Part shown: positions 33,094 to 45,033 of the stretch, in pieces
Numbering within the stretch: position 1 is the first letter of the stretch
Layout: each line of letters starts with the position of its first letter
Source: Margaritifera margaritifera
Lineage: Eukaryota; Mollusca; Bivalvia; Unionida; Margaritiferidae
Length of the DNA stretch: 64,000 nucleotides
Reading direction: 5' to 3'
Assembly (NCBI GenBank): GCA_029931535.1
Contig: JAQPZY010001638.1
Coordinates: 4,178,501 to 4,242,500, forward strand
Notes under the pieces: model-generated
What the model saw: only the letters and a program-made list of their open reading frames with translations
The model's database searches: none
Told to the model about the DNA's origin: nothing
Position numbers and translations under genes: made by a program

Positions 33094-36000
33094 TTAATGG
33101 GTTAAGTCAGATGTGGAAAAAATGCTCACTTAAAGAAAAAATACATACAGTGATGGTTGTGCTATATCAGGACTTGATATTCATCTTTCTTTCTAGCAAA
33201 ATGTTCTCCCTCAGTCCATAATTATCAAAAGTATCATTTGACCATTATGGAATGATAATCCAGATATAAATTAATTAGTGGTTTTGAAACAATAAACCAC
33301 CTACCTGCCCTATCCCTCATGGATTTGGGAATTGTATGAATATGTATAATCACTAATGAGTCATCAAAATTATCCATTCAGTGTTTACACTTGGGGGTTC
33401 ATCTGTCTATTAGTCTCATTATTGTTATTAATGCAGTGAGCATTATTAACCGCAATTAATCCCCTTACAATACTTAGTGGAGATTACATGTTTCTCCATT
33501 TTTAAAAAATTATTATTAATGCTCTTCACATTAATATAATTCATACACGATCCTATGTTTATAATTAATTTAGTGAAATACAAATAAATTTGACATTTTT
33601 TCATTTAAGAAAAATAAGTTGTAAGAATAACAATCAGGCTGATGCAACCCTTGTTGTCATTATACATCATCAATTGTTTTGGTCATTCTAAAAATTTCTT
33701 TTTTTCAGAAATTTCTTTTCAGATATTGTAAGAGTGGGTAAGTATGGGCATAAGAAAAGTCCCATGGTACACTCGCGCTACATGTATTACATGTACAAAG
33801 TGTACATAAATGGACTAATGACCAATTTGTTGTCATGTTCCGAAAATATAATCGTACATAATAAAGGAAGAAAGAAGTGTGTTCTTCTTCCACTCCCTAT
33901 GAATCCTTAAGATCTCGGAGTGCTCATACCATAACTGGAATCAACTGTATCTCACCTAATATAAGAGGGCGATACAGCATCTTCCAGGAGACAACTACTG
34001 TTACTACCCATGAGGAGGTAACGGCTACTTTTCAGTGGAGTGATTGCACTCCCCCGAATAAAAGAGGGAGGAGCAGCAGCGTCCCCAATAAGATAGTGCA
34101 TCTTCTAAGAAAAGGGCAGCATCTATCATCAAGTGCACCCCCACCCACCCCTAGACTATACAAGGGAGGAGAAGTGCCATCCAAAGCACAAGCACAGTCT
34201 TAACCCCAGTGGGGGTAGAAATGAGTATGGAGTATGGTTGCACCACTTCCCCCCCACCATGGGAGGATCAACATTCTTCAGGTACCCGAGGACAGGCAAT
34301 TAGCAGTTCACACAACCCCAAGAGGGTAATGTGTCATTCTAGCTTTTTTAGTTCTTAGGAAAGTTATTTTCACAGATCTAGATCACTATTGACTTTAGGT
34401 GGTCGGTCACCAATCAGTGGGTACATACCTCCGGTTGCGATACTGGGCATCAAGAACACGTACGGAATCTAGATATATAGGGTCAGGGATCAGATTGAAC
34501 TCCCCCCTGCCTCCACATTACCTGATTATCCAACTACAGGGACAGAGCCTGCATTTATGCAAGCTACAAGGAAAGGAGATCAGACCAATGTCCCCTCATT
34601 ATTCATGTTCCCTTTTAACCCTTTCAAGGGAGAGATCATCTTGTACCATCATGGATGTCTTCTATATGGCCTCCTGCAAGTACAGGTGCTGAGGTTCGAA
34701 GACCACTACATATTACTTAGGAAAGGTCATCACCGAAGGCAAAGATTAGTCCCCTTACACTAAGAGGCCTAGGAGGTACAAGAAAAATACTCTTCCTTCA
34801 GACAAAGCGCCAATTAGGCACAGTTCAGTCACTTCCCATGAAGAGTCACAAAACATCGATGTCCCTACTTCCCAGCCTTCCTAGCAAAGGGATTGTTCCA
34901 GGTCTAATACTCTTGTATCCCACCAAAGTCTGGAACAGGAAGATGATAATGTCTTGTCTATCATAATAGATTCTCAGGAAGTTGCTGATGATCAGGAGTA
35001 GAGGGTACACCCTCCCATCCTAGGATCTCCAAACCCCTCCCACTAAGCGTCGCATGTGGTTGAAGAGGAGGAGACATGGTCATTTGACAAGGCTGTAAAT
35101 GAAGTATATTGGCTCCTTCCCCTTGATATGTGCCCTAAGCCTACATCCTCAGGTGACACAGATTCTTTCAAGACTGTTCAGTACCTAGAACAGACCTGCT
35201 CTTGCTTCCTTGCTCATCTGTAGTCAGAGAACTTGCACAGAGAATGGAAAAAGGACCAGAATTGACGAGGCGAAATAAGGGGTGGTCAGTCTCCCTTTCT
35301 GCTCTGAGCACTTTAGTATCAACCTCCAGCTATTATGGTTCATTCCTCCTCTTTGCCTGTAACACCCACCCCTTGGATGCCATCGCTTTGCAAGGGGTAT
35401 TTTGTTGGGGCTGTTTGTTTGCCTCTGTTAAATCATTAGAGATTTAAGAGTCAAAGGCTAGGTCCTTAGTGATTATAGCATCACACACTGATCTGTTCTC
35501 AACTACCTAAATTCTTCTGAAGGAAGAATCGTTATCCGTTCAGCAGTTATTGGAGGCCGTAGCAAGACATCATTGTCTACAACAATGGCGTTGTCAGTGA
35601 AGCTCCTCCACCTCCACAGATACATCTTAGGGCTGCACCCCTGGAATCTAAGACTTTAATCGGCAGTCTCGTTCCTGCCATTGCATCTCCGGATTTTAAG
35701 GACAACAAACAAGGGTCCGTTTTTTTGGTTACTTGCCAGTCGAAACTGGCCAATAAAAGAACACCGCTTGATCGGCTTGGTGCAGCCCAATTTCCAAACC
35801 ACAACAGCTAAGCAGTCAACCCTCCTATAAGTCCACTCCACATCAATTGTACTCAAGACAGAAGCTGGAGAGGCAAGGGCAAGGTGATGAAGACTACTGT
35901 CTCCTACCCCTTTTCCAAAAAATGGGAGGGGGGCAATCCTTTGGGACACCCTACCTCTCCTGCACTGCACCCCTCTTTAATACAAGTAGGTGCTTGATAG

Positions 36001-36099
36001 GCAATCTTCAGAGGCCTGGTCAAGCATGACTGAAGATTGGTGGGTCCTTTTCCATAAAAAAGGGGGTTTACATCTGCAATTCACAGAACTCCCTCCTCT

Positions 36100-37720
36100 C
36101 TCAAGGACACCCATCCTCTTCCATCAGTCAGATATAATCAAGTTGAAGGAAGATGTGCACATCCTTCTTCAGAAGGGTGCAACAGAGAGGATTAAAACAT
36201 CCAGTCACCAGCATTCTACTCCCGGTTATTTCTGGTCCCCAAAAGGACAGGAAACAGTGATTGATTATAGATCTTTCCCATCTAAATAAATTTCTGTGAG
36301 AGGAAACCTTCAGGATGGAAACTGCAGCATCAGATCAGAATGCTATCAGACGCATAGACTGGGCAGTTTCCATCAATCTTCATGATGCATATTCCACATC
36401 CTGATCTTTCCTCCACACAAGAAATACTTCCGGTTTTCGATAACAGACAGGAAGTATTCAATTCCAAGCCATGACATTTGCGGTAGCCTCAGCGCCCGGG
36501 GTCTTCACCAGTTATGGGAGTAGTAGCTGTGCACTTGAAGTATCTGGGGATTCAGTTCATCCAGTACTTCAAGGACTGGCTGCTGCAAAAACAGCAAACA
36601 GTCCCTATTATGTCATATGAACCACTGTTGGTCTGTAGCAACTCGGTTAGGACTGGTTTCCAACCTAGAGAAATCAGATCTCATTCCTTCTCAGGATTTT
36701 GTGTACATAGGAATGAATTTCCTTACCTCTCTGGGCCGGGTTTGTGTTTCCCCAGAAAGAATACAGGAAATCCTGGAATTGTTGAGGACTTTACAGGCCA
36801 AGACTTCCTTGTCAGTTTGCCTTTATCTCTCGCTTGTGGGAACCTTGAATTTCACGGCAGACCTAGTATTCATAGGCCGACTCTCTTTACGTCTCTTCAG
36901 TTTCTCCTGTTGGTGGTCTGGAAACCACACAAGGATTTGCTGTCAGATCAATTTTTCTAGATGGTCAATTATTCAGCACCACTTTAAGTAGTGGTACAAT
37001 CAAGACGAGATTCTGTTGCGAGTTTCTCAGCATGCCCCCAAACCCCACTCCAATATGTCCACCTGCGTATCAAATTCACAGAGAGGAGGGAAGGAGTCAG
37101 AAGAAGTACTTGTCCGAGGCCATTAGACTCAGGATGAGAGCCTCCTACACATAAACAATTTAGACTGTGTTCTTCACCCTGTAAGGGTGTATAGATCATA
37201 TTAAAGGGAATTGCATCATGGTCTTCTAAGACAACACATCAGTGGTTGCATACCTCAGACAACAAAGAAGTACTCGTGCTCCTTCTCTCTGCGTGGAAAT
37301 CTGGAATCTTCTGCGCTGGGCAGAGTCTGAAGGGATTACACTCCAAGTTCATCGAATTCCATGAAAGTTAATATCCTTGCAGATTTGCCCAGAACAGGCA
37401 AGGTAGTCCTAACATAATGGTCTCTACATCAAGACAGTTGCAGAGTCTCGGTTCATTCAGTGGGAGAAAACTCTAGTGGACTTGTTTGCAGTGAAACAAG
37501 CTTCTGTTTATGTTCCCCCAGTCCCAGACCAAAAAGTTTTCGCAGTGGACTCCTTCACCCTGAGGTGGGATCAACTGTTCACTTGTGCATTCCATCCCTT
37601 CTGGTTGATTCCACAGGTACTTCAGATTATACCAATATCACCTCTGTGGCCTCAAAGGTCTCGTTTAAATGATCTCCTTGACATTTTGATCGACTACCTC
37701 AGTGGAAGAAATTGTTTTTG
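36100..37720 (+). pseudogene. DIRS reverse transcriptase and RNase H (copy D)
   Basis: The block order follows the family. LKEDVHILLQKGA (about 36141) comes first, then TPGYFWSPKGQETVIDYRS and DWAVSINLHDAYS (about 36358). QFIQYFKDWLLQ (about 36553) sits where the YLDDWLL active site lies in the family, so one catalytic Asp reads Lys. EKSDLIPSQDFVYIGMNF (about 36670), LSLVGTLNF (about 36832) and VDSFTLRWDQLFTCAFHPFW (about 37541) follow. Several frameshifts connect these blocks. The altered active site and stops show that it is dead. Confidence 0.8.
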
Positions 37721-37899
37721 AAACACAAAGGTACTTTGTTTCACACCAAGCTTATCTCAGGTGATCTAAATGCCAGGTGAATTATTCGAGCAAGGTTGCC
37801 GACTGCATTGTCAAGGCCCTGAGACGTTCTACATCTGAGGCCTGTGATGTAGATGCAAATTGGAGAATCTTTTGTGACTGTTGCACTGGGAAACACATT

Positions 37900-38890
37900 G
37901 ATCAAAAGCTCCCCCTCTCGCTGCAGTAGCAGATTTTCTACTCAGTCATTTTGAGGAGAGATCTTGTTTGGCCTCAACAATCAAAGGTTATAGGGCTGCC
38001 CTTTTGACATTCTTAAATTCTCCAAAGGTCAGTCCATTGGCTCAGATCTTCCTTTGGCAGATCTTATTAAGTACTTTGAGCTGCAGAGACTGGTGTCTTG
38101 CTTTCTGGTGCCAAGACTGAATCTTTCATGTGTTTTATGTGTTTTAACCCAAAACCCCAAAACTTGTTAACTTTTGATTGAGGCTTCATTTGAAAATCTT
38201 GCACTTAAAATCATCATTCTTCTAGCTGTAGTGTCAGCATGGAGAAAAGCAAACTGCATGTTCTATCACTAGAAGAGGGATGTTATGGTTCAGTGGGAAT
38301 TACGATTCTGTTTCCCTGGTTATGTCAGCCAGGTTTCCTTGCAAAAAAACAGCTTCCATCAGTACTTCCGTCCCTAATAGAGATCCACAGTATCAGTCAT
38401 ATCTGTGCTGGGGATGATCAAGATCGACTTCTTTGCCCAGTTAGGGCACTTAAGTTCTATTTAGCGGTTGCTATGGGAGGAGGAAATGTAGCAAAGTTTT
38501 TTTCCCCCTTAAGGTGCTCAGCTGATATTTCAGCATCCACCATCTCTAGATGGAATTCGCTCAAACCATCAAGAGAGCTAATCAGTCTCTCACTGAGAGG
38601 GGACCTTTCATTGATGAGGATTAAAGACCATAAAGTTAGGGCTATCGCTACTTCTTGGGCCGATCTTAATCATTCATCTTTGGAGGATATTATGAAGGCT
38701 GTGTTTTTGCGATAACACATGACCTTTAGCAGCTCCTTTTACTGTTGAAATCTCCCGTCTCAGTCGTATCTGTGCAGGGGAAGATCAAGATAGACTCCTT
38801 TGCCCAGTTAGAGCTTTACGGTTCTATCTAGGAGAAATCAAGAGGAAAAAGAAAGAGTCATAACCATCTTTTTCTCTCTTTGCACTTATT
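37900..38890 (+). pseudogene. DIRS tyrosine recombinase (copy D) with partial second copy
   Basis: FLLSHFEERSCLASTIKGYR (about 37930) is the N-terminal core-binding domain. In the open frame 38239-38715, ICAGDDQDRLLCPVRALKFY (about 38401) and HKVRAIATSWADLNHSSLED (about 38629) carry the inter-box and H-x-x-R motifs. The frame ends at IMKAVFLR before the Tyr. The Arg-box segment upstream reads AWRKANCMFYH in place of RRSEL. From 38725 a second copy of the CAGEDQDRLLCPVRALRFY segment appears, implying rearrangement between two elements. Confidence 0.78.
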
Positions 38891-38895
38891 GCAAA

Positions 38896-39397
38896 GTGTA
38901 TGTGGGTGAATGCAAAGTTTGCACTGGGCGCCATTTTCCCTAGGGCCAGTCCTGATGAGGTATGTGAGAAGTCTCTTTTATTTTCTTTTTTTAGTTTAAT
39001 TTTTTTAAATATTTTTTTAAATTTTGGTTGTAAGGTTTAAATTGCTGATTACAGTTGCCTGACATGTGATGCAAACAGAAATGGTGTCATTTTATTTACC
39101 CATAATTCTTTGCAAAGGTCCATTTAAATGTAATTTGGCTAAAATACTACTACATGTCTAAAGTTAGTACTCAGATATTTTAGGAGTTGCTGTCTCATCT
39201 GGGTTTGACAATGCATTCTGCAAAACACCTGTTGTAATATATCAAACGAATCTGAAATTACTCTGCTTCTTCATTCATAAGTAGACTGGGCAACAAATTC
39301 ACCTATTCTTCTCATTATATTGGAACTGTTTGGCAGTGTCAAGCTTGTTTGCTTTTTCTTCATTCATTACCATATACAGTGCTACACATAGGATTAG
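38896..39397. other. MGME1 intron 2 stretch, nothing recognised
   Basis: T-rich intronic sequence between the DIRS relic and repeat R1. A small hairpin around ttgcacttattgcaaagtgt lies near 38880-38900. Confidence 0.4.
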
Positions 39398-39820
39398 GTC
39401 AGGGGACACTGTGCCCCCTACCCTTCAAATATGGGAGACGCAACATTTTAGAGGGACAAATGAAAATTACAGTACATAATGCACTAATAATACTATTAAA
39501 ATGAGATAATCTTGTTTGCTTTGACAGTTTTGCCACCTTAACTTTGTGATCTGCACTGTACTATCATATTTTCCTTGAACACTTACATTATTGCAATAAA
39601 GGTTTTATCATGTGCTTAAGTAACTTCTGAAAACATTATCATGTTTGAATATCTGGTTAACCTGAAATGAGCTGCACCATGGAATTTTCCATTTCGGATC
39701 CTACTCTCATTTAACTTTAGTGTGCACTCATTATCTACCAGCATTTATTATAATAAATATGTATGTTTTCTGAATTACTTTTCTTTCCAAATTAATAAAT
39801 CATTAATTAAATGATAACTT
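39398..39820 (+). repeat. Dispersed repeat R1 (inverted relative to R2 at 46270-46715)
   Basis: About 420 bp that matches the reverse complement of 46270-46715 along its length. Landmarks are 'ctatcatattttccttg', 'gaatatctggtt', 'gaaatgagctgcacca', 'ggaattttccatttc' and 'ctctcatttaacttta'. No coding content is recognised. Confidence 0.88.
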
Positions 39821-40023
39821 GTATATTTGCATTTTTATTGGACAACTCGTTTCATCTGCTTGTATTACCCTTTGTCTGCAATATAGCATCATCTAATGCA
39901 TTAAACTGGTGGCATTGTGGTCTTCTGGGTAAAAATACAAACTTCTGAAATAAATGAATTTGATAAAGCATTTTGTAATTTTTTTTATTCATGAACATAA
40001 GTATCTTTATTCTGTACTTTCAG
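39821..40023 (+). other. MGME1: End of MGME1 intron 2
   Basis: Intron sequence ending in acceptor ttctgtactttcag (AG at 40022-40023). Confidence 0.7.
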
Positions 40024-40159
40024 AGACACTTTGTGTGTGATTGAATGGAAGACGTCTTCCAAAAAGCGCCCTCTTTTGAGCAATACATATGACAACCCAA
40101 TACAGCTTGCAGCATACCTAGGAGCTATAAATAGGAGTCATTTTCTTGCAAGTAAAGGG
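40024..40159 (+). CDS. MGME1: MGME1 exon 3: PD-(D/E)XK catalytic motif
   Basis: This exon encodes residue 263 (split) to 308. It holds the catalytic core CVIEWKTSSKKRP, in which Glu270 and Lys272 align with Asp251 and Lys253 of human MGME1. The spacing to Asp257 in exon 2 is the same 13 residues as in human. TYDNPIQLAAYLGAIN matches the conserved DNP.Q..AY.GA.N block. The exon starts in phase 2 after ttctgtactttcag and ends in phase 0 at AAAGGG|GTAGGT (donor at 40160). An earlier GTAAAG donor at 40151 would end in phase 1 and create a stop at the exon 4 junction, so it is rejected. The downstream open frame to 40345 is intronic. Confidence 0.92.
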
Positions 40160-40774
40160 GTAGGTTTCAAATTCATTGTAACAAGGGAAAGTAATGTCAG
40201 TTGTAGAAGTTGTGTCACTCCTTCTTCACAGTCAGAGGGTCCTTTTCATAAGAATATCACTGGTGACCTACGTATTGCTAAGAAAGTTTTTCACCTTTAT
40301 TTTCATAATCATCCAGTGACTTGTTGTTTTGACCCTCTATCCTAAAAAATATTAAATTATTCCTTCAAGAATATTTATCATTATTATTAATATTCTTATT
40401 AAAAACTATAATATATCGCTTTTATATTATGACTAAAATTTATAAAGTCACTTTGATGGTCTCAGTCCATCCTGTTCTGCCTTCAGGGAGAAGCGACTTT
40501 TGTTTAGGAAGCTAGGATGGTCTCTGATATTGGTCTATAAAAGGACATTTAATTCTGATGTAAGTAAAATCTGCATATGGAGAGTTTACTTAAAAGATTG
40601 GAAGTTACTCTTTCATGCAATTCAATAAGTATTTCATAATGAAAGTTTGTTGATCTATTGATTAAAATCAAAACCCATTAATGACATGGTGGAACTTTAA
40701 AGCTATCTAGATTATTAAGTTTGCAAGGCATTCGCTGCCATGTCAAAAGTGATATATAGCATGGTAGTTTAAGT

Positions 40775-40975
40775 AATTGATTGGTTTGGTTTTGTCTTTT
40801 ATAACACAGCGACATGTAGGATATTTAGTGCCAGGGCAATTAGAGTAAAGTGCCTTGCTCAAGGACATGCCATGGTAACCAACCCAGGCTGATCCTATAG
40901 TAGGATTCAAACCCACACCCTTTCAATAGCAAAGTCTAGCATGCTAACCACTGTCCCACCGTGGCTCCTCTTAAT
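40775..40975 (-). mobile_element. tRNA-derived SINE, minus orientation
   Basis: The complement carries the Pol III A-box-like GGAGCCACGGTGGGACAGTG head and a B-box-like GTGGGTTTGAATCC. The core CCTTGAGCAAGGCACTTTAC and a tail with TAAATATCC and TATAAAAG follow. The layout matches the SINE at 60884-61060. Confidence 0.8.
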
Positions 40976-41464
40976 TAATTGAAAAGAAAACCACAATAAT
41001 GGTCATCCCACACCTGTCAATAAGAGTATGATTTTGTACCCTTTTGTTGAATTTTAGACTTTTGGCGCTTGGTGAGCCGAGTCTAGAATGTTTAGTTATC
41101 CACTTCACATAATAATAAGACCTTGTCAAAGAAAAGATTATTTAACAAGGAAAGATTCAAAACTTTTACATCCCACTTTACATTCAGGAGCAAGAAATTA
41201 TTACTGTGCACATGTAGGTTATAATCAAATCTGACACAGGTCTCCTTAATGCAAAGCCTTGTACGAAATTTTTGTTAAAACTGTGAAGTCATTTAAAATT
41301 TATTGAGCAGAAATTGAAGCGTTTAAAGTCAAACCATGACGTAACAATGTTAACTTTTGGCAGAAAACTGCAAATCAAACTTCACTTAGATCTCCTTAAG
41401 GTAAAGCATTGTACCAAATTTGGTTTCAATCTATAACTTTTATCAAAGTTATTGAATAGAAATG

Positions 41465-41510
41465 GAAGTACAAATTGGCTACATTAGTGTGTCCTTGGGT
41501 AAGGCGATCT
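41465..41510 (+). mobile_element. SINE fragment, 5' side of a pogo insertion
   Basis: The core phrase ccttgggtaaggcgatct matches the SINE core (ccttgggcaaggcacttt). The SINE continues after the pogo-like insertion at 43828. The tRNA-related head is missing or decayed. Confidence 0.65.
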
Positions 41511-41767
41511 ACCGTATTTTGGTGTGTATAACGCGCACCTCGATTGCCAACCCGGAATGAGTGGAAAAAACATAGTTCTGCCATATAACGCGCATGTGAT
41601 ATAATACATTTTAAAATCATGACTATTTCGCTCCATTTTCATAGTGCAACAACAGTGGGCCATTTTGGACAGTGAATGAAAAAAGTGGCAATATTGAAAT
41701 TATATCTTTCCGATTTTATGGTTGGCCCTTAAAAGGGCCCTTTAAAGGTTTGCCTAGTTGATGGAGT

Positions 41768-42200
41768 TCAATCTATCGCATTAAATCCTTCAAAGTCGTG
41801 CCGTCGTAAAAATGTATAGGCCCTGCTCACAGACCCCTTGTAGTCGTCTATTTTCTTCTGTTTTGCAATCAATATTGCCTGAAAGCTAATCTCTGTCGTG
41901 GATACTGAGATTCCCTGTTTTCTTCTATCCATGTCCCATTCAAGGACTCCACTCTCTACGTTTGAATATTTTGCACTTGTCCCTCTGTCTGCCTGTTTTG
42001 TTCTCGGAATTTTCTTCAGTCTTTCTTTCATTCTTCTCCACTCCCTAACAGAAGACTCTCCTACATTAAACTCCCTCCCAGCGGCTCTGTTACCATGTGC
42101 TTCTGCATAGGCAATGATAGTTAGCTTGTCTTTCGCATTGTACGAATTTCTTGTACGACCCAGGTTGATACTTTGACTATATTCGTTCAGATTCAAGATC
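41768..42200 (-). pseudogene. Pogo-like transposase, DNA-binding region only
   Basis: From about residue 35 of the open frame, AKDKLTIIAYAEAHGNRAAG is the first helix-turn-helix (psq type, as in POGK-like proteins), followed by VGESSVREWRRMKERL. The following segment GVLEWDMDRRKQGISVSTTE and YTFLRRHDFEGF match a decayed CENP-B-type second domain. The frame stops at 41768 without a catalytic domain. The N-terminal 35 or so residues of the open frame have no similarity and may not be coding. Confidence 0.78.
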
Positions 42201-42309
42201 GAACACAATATGCTATGTGAAAGTTTAGGTCCGGTATTTATACTTATTTGGATTATCATGACAAGTCTAAAATATATCTCCATGTCCAAGCTAGAATTTA
42301 CCAAGATAA

Positions 42310-43400
42310 TGCATTGTAATTATGTTTGGCCCATCAAAGCTTTAGCTGATTACCTTTATAAGCACAATGCTGAGTCAATTAAACACTGCTCACTGTATTG
42401 TAACAAAGAAGTACCGTATCAAATACTGTTGTTTAAAATGAGAAATCAAACAAAGAAACAAGTTTATTTTCTGAAGAAAAGTAAATACATTGCAAATTTA
42501 CCTAGACAAAGCATCGTGACTATGTTTAGCACATCAAAGCTTTAGCCGGTGCCGATTACCTTGAAAAGACCACTGAGTCAATGAAGCACTGATCACCGTT
42601 AAAAACACAGCGCTGAATCAATTAAATATTGCTCACCGATACAAAGCATTGTAACTATGTTAAGTGCATCAAAGCTTACCTGGCGCCGATTACCGTGAAA
42701 AGACCACACTGAGTCAATGAAGCATTGATCACTGTATAGTCGCAAAGATATCTCAAATACTATGATTTAAGATGAGAATTAAACTAAGAAACAAGTTTAT
42801 TTTCCAAAGGAAAAAAAAAATTGTTTTCCGACTTCATACATTAACGCTGTGTCAGTGTTACCGCAAGAGGCTAACCGTAGTCACGAAAAAAATGAGATCA
42901 TTAACAATGCTTGAATTCTCAATATTATATATCAATTCAAACACGAATAAATGAAGACAAAATTAATTACATCCAAAGTTATTGAATATTGAACATTTAC
43001 AGTACCAGTAATCATATATTTGTTCCGCTGATAACATTGAAAAGACCACACTTAGTCAATGAAACATTGATCACTTTATAGTCAGAAATAAATATAAAAT
43101 ACTATCATTTAAGATGAGAAATAAAAACTAAGAACCAAGTTTATTTTCCAAAGAAAAAAAAATATTTTCTGACTTCATACATTAATTGATAATTTTGTTT
43201 CACAACGTACGTGTCAGTGTTACCATAACAAAGAAACCGTAGTCGCAAAAATATGTCCCCTAAAGGTCCCTCTGATGAGAACATTAACACTGCCTGAATT
43301 CTACACATATTATATTTCAATTCAACCAAGAATAAATGAAGAAAAAATGTATTAGATCAACAGTTATGGAATACTGAACATTTACGGAACAGGTACGGTA
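42310..43400. repeat. Internal tandem triplication in the pogo-like element
   Basis: Three diverged copies share the phrases 'gccgattaccgtgaaaagac', 'ctgagtcaatgaagcattga', 'aaactaagaaacaagtttat' and 'cgacttcatacatta'. They begin near 42330, 42660 and 43020, so the period is about 330-360 bp. Confidence 0.75.
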
Positions 43401-43829
43401 ATCCTCACGGTGGTATTTGTTCCGCTCCAATGTGGCACTTTGCACAGCTCTTGAATAAGTTACCAGTTGTTATGTACATGTATTTCCGGTCGAGGCACAG
43501 AACAAAACGCTACACAGTGATGTGAAATTAAACCAGTTTATTAATATAAGCAATCAAAAAACAAGACTATCAAGGTTTGTAAGCATTATTTATTTCTTTA
43601 ATAAGGCTAATACTGGTAAACAATTGAGTTACAATGCAATGTGCAACGGATTTAATATTTCACAAGGAAAGAATATGACACATGTAGGCGGCTGTAGTGC
43701 CTTCATCCTCTCGTCAGATTAACCTGGAAAAAATCTTTTTTTTAAAATTCTTGTATAAAACGCGCACCCCCGAATTATGATAAGAAAATTAGGTGAAAAA
43801 GTGCGCGTTATACACAGCTAAATACGGTA

Positions 43830-43900
43830 ATTACCTTGGCACTAAATAACCTACTTGTGTTGCTGAGCTGTAAAACACAAAACCAATCCAAACTAAACCA
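43830..43900 (+). mobile_element. SINE fragment, 3' side of the pogo insertion
   Basis: The phrase ggcactaaataacctacttg followed by 'tgttgctgagctgtaaaaca' matches the tail of the SINE at 61010-61050. Together with 41465-41510 it forms one SINE interrupted by the pogo-like element. Confidence 0.75.
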
Positions 43901-44197
43901 AATGGTGATGGCAGAGTGAGAGCCTGTGAGTGATGATTTCCATGTAGTGTAAAGTGAGAATAATTGGTGATATTTTGTAATATGATTGTAGTAGTTAAAT
44001 GGATATATTTTAAAGTCAAGTTGACTATAATTATACAGAGATGCTGCCAGGGTGCGCGAGTGTGTGAATCACGCAAAATTTGTACAGATTCGTGCACTTG
44101 GAGAGCAGTGATGTGCGAGAACTCCCACAAATTAGTTTAAAGTCACGCATATAAAAATGTACTCTGCATAGTATACAATTTTTATTTAACTGCTAAA

Positions 44198-44796
44198 CCT
44201 AAAAGTGATTGTCACGCTGCCGGTAGAGGTCTCTTAGCACATGTCAAACATGTCGTTTTTCAGGTAGGTAACTGTTTATACATCTGGGTACTTCTGCTTG
44301 ATATGAATGGTCGTTAAACTAAATTTGTTTGGAACACTGGGTCCTGGAACAAACATTGTGTCATAGTTTGAACCTTGCATTCATCTAGGAAGTTTTACAA
44401 TGCTTTAAAATGCGGGCTGTCTAGAAAACCCAAAATGGCTGACTCCCAGCATGGTTCAGATGACGTTTTAATTCAGCAAACACTGGCCAAAGATAGTAAT
44501 GATGACAGTGATTTTTAAAATTGTGAAGTATATGAGATTATTGGAGCTAGGAAAGTGATTTTGAACCTGAAAATAATGCTGAATAGGAGTCTGATGTTCA
44601 TACTGGATGGACAAACACAGACGTGCCCGTCAACCCCCAAATCAGCGGTATTTCGAAATTAAATGTCGAAAAGGCAGAATACCAAACCTAATTAAAATAC
44701 AAGCAATTTAAAAGGAAAGTGCAATTTTTATTTCTTTTCTCAAACAATTCAGCCCTGAGGGATCCTATGTTAGAAGACTATATAGCACTCTAAGGG
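44198..44796 (+). mobile_element. piggyBac-like fragment nested in the hAT relic
   Basis: The right end (tatagcactctaaggg) is followed by TTAA at 44797-44800. The left end CCTAAAAGTG is preceded by TAAA, a possible decayed TTAA. Inside, an acidic frame (MADSQHGSDDVL near 44434) and GWTNTDVPVNPQISGI (about 44605) resemble the piggyBac N-terminus and the W...P...F.G block. No catalytic region is present. Confidence 0.5.
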
Positions 44797-45033
44797 TTAA
44801 GATAAATTAAAGAAGAAATTAAAAAGTAATGATATTTATTCGATCAAAATACTCGTCTCAACAAGAAGACTGTGGCATTGATGGACTTAGTTGGGTTTTT
44901 AATAATAATAATATTTAAATATTTTAAAATAATAATATTTGAAGGACTTCATGGATTGAATTAGTATTTGGTATCAGGCTTTACGCTAAGAAGACCCATA
45001 GCTTAGTTGTTGGCAAAGCAATGATTCAATAAA

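Larger units (their letters stand above)
33700..38895 (+). mobile_element. DIRS-type retroelement relic, copy D, near full length in domain order
   Basis: This is the longest DIRS copy. It has a gag-like region (about 33.7-35.5 kb, Pro/Ser-rich, broken frames), then RT (about 36.1-37.0 kb), RNase H and connection (about 37.1-37.7 kb), and a recombinase (about 37.75-38.71 kb). A second partial copy of the recombinase middle (38725-38890) follows. No ITRs like those of copy A were found at its edges. It lies in MGME1 intron 2 in the same orientation as the gene. Confidence 0.78.
41512..43827 (-). mobile_element. Pogo-like DNA transposon inserted in a SINE, with internal triplication
   Basis: The left TIR starts CCGTATTTTGGTGTGTATAA and the complement of the right end reads CCGTATTTAGCTGTGTATAA; both continue CGCGCAC. 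TA flanks each side (41510-41511 and 43828-43829). The 2.3-kb element carries a minus-strand transposase N-terminus near its left end. The remainder consists largely of three diverged copies of a segment of roughly 350 bp. No DDE domain was seen. Confidence 0.85.

Noticed and set aside
33700..38895. Endogenous retrovirus or Gypsy element
   Set aside because: Domain order ends in a tyrosine recombinase, no aspartic protease, DDE integrase or LTRs were seen, and motif spacing fits DIRS.
40150..40345. MGME1 exon 3 extending to 40345 or ending at the 40151 GTAAAG donor
   Set aside because: Similarity to the family stops near 40159, and the 40151 donor gives a phase that hits a stop in exon 4; the 40160 GTAGGT donor keeps the frame.
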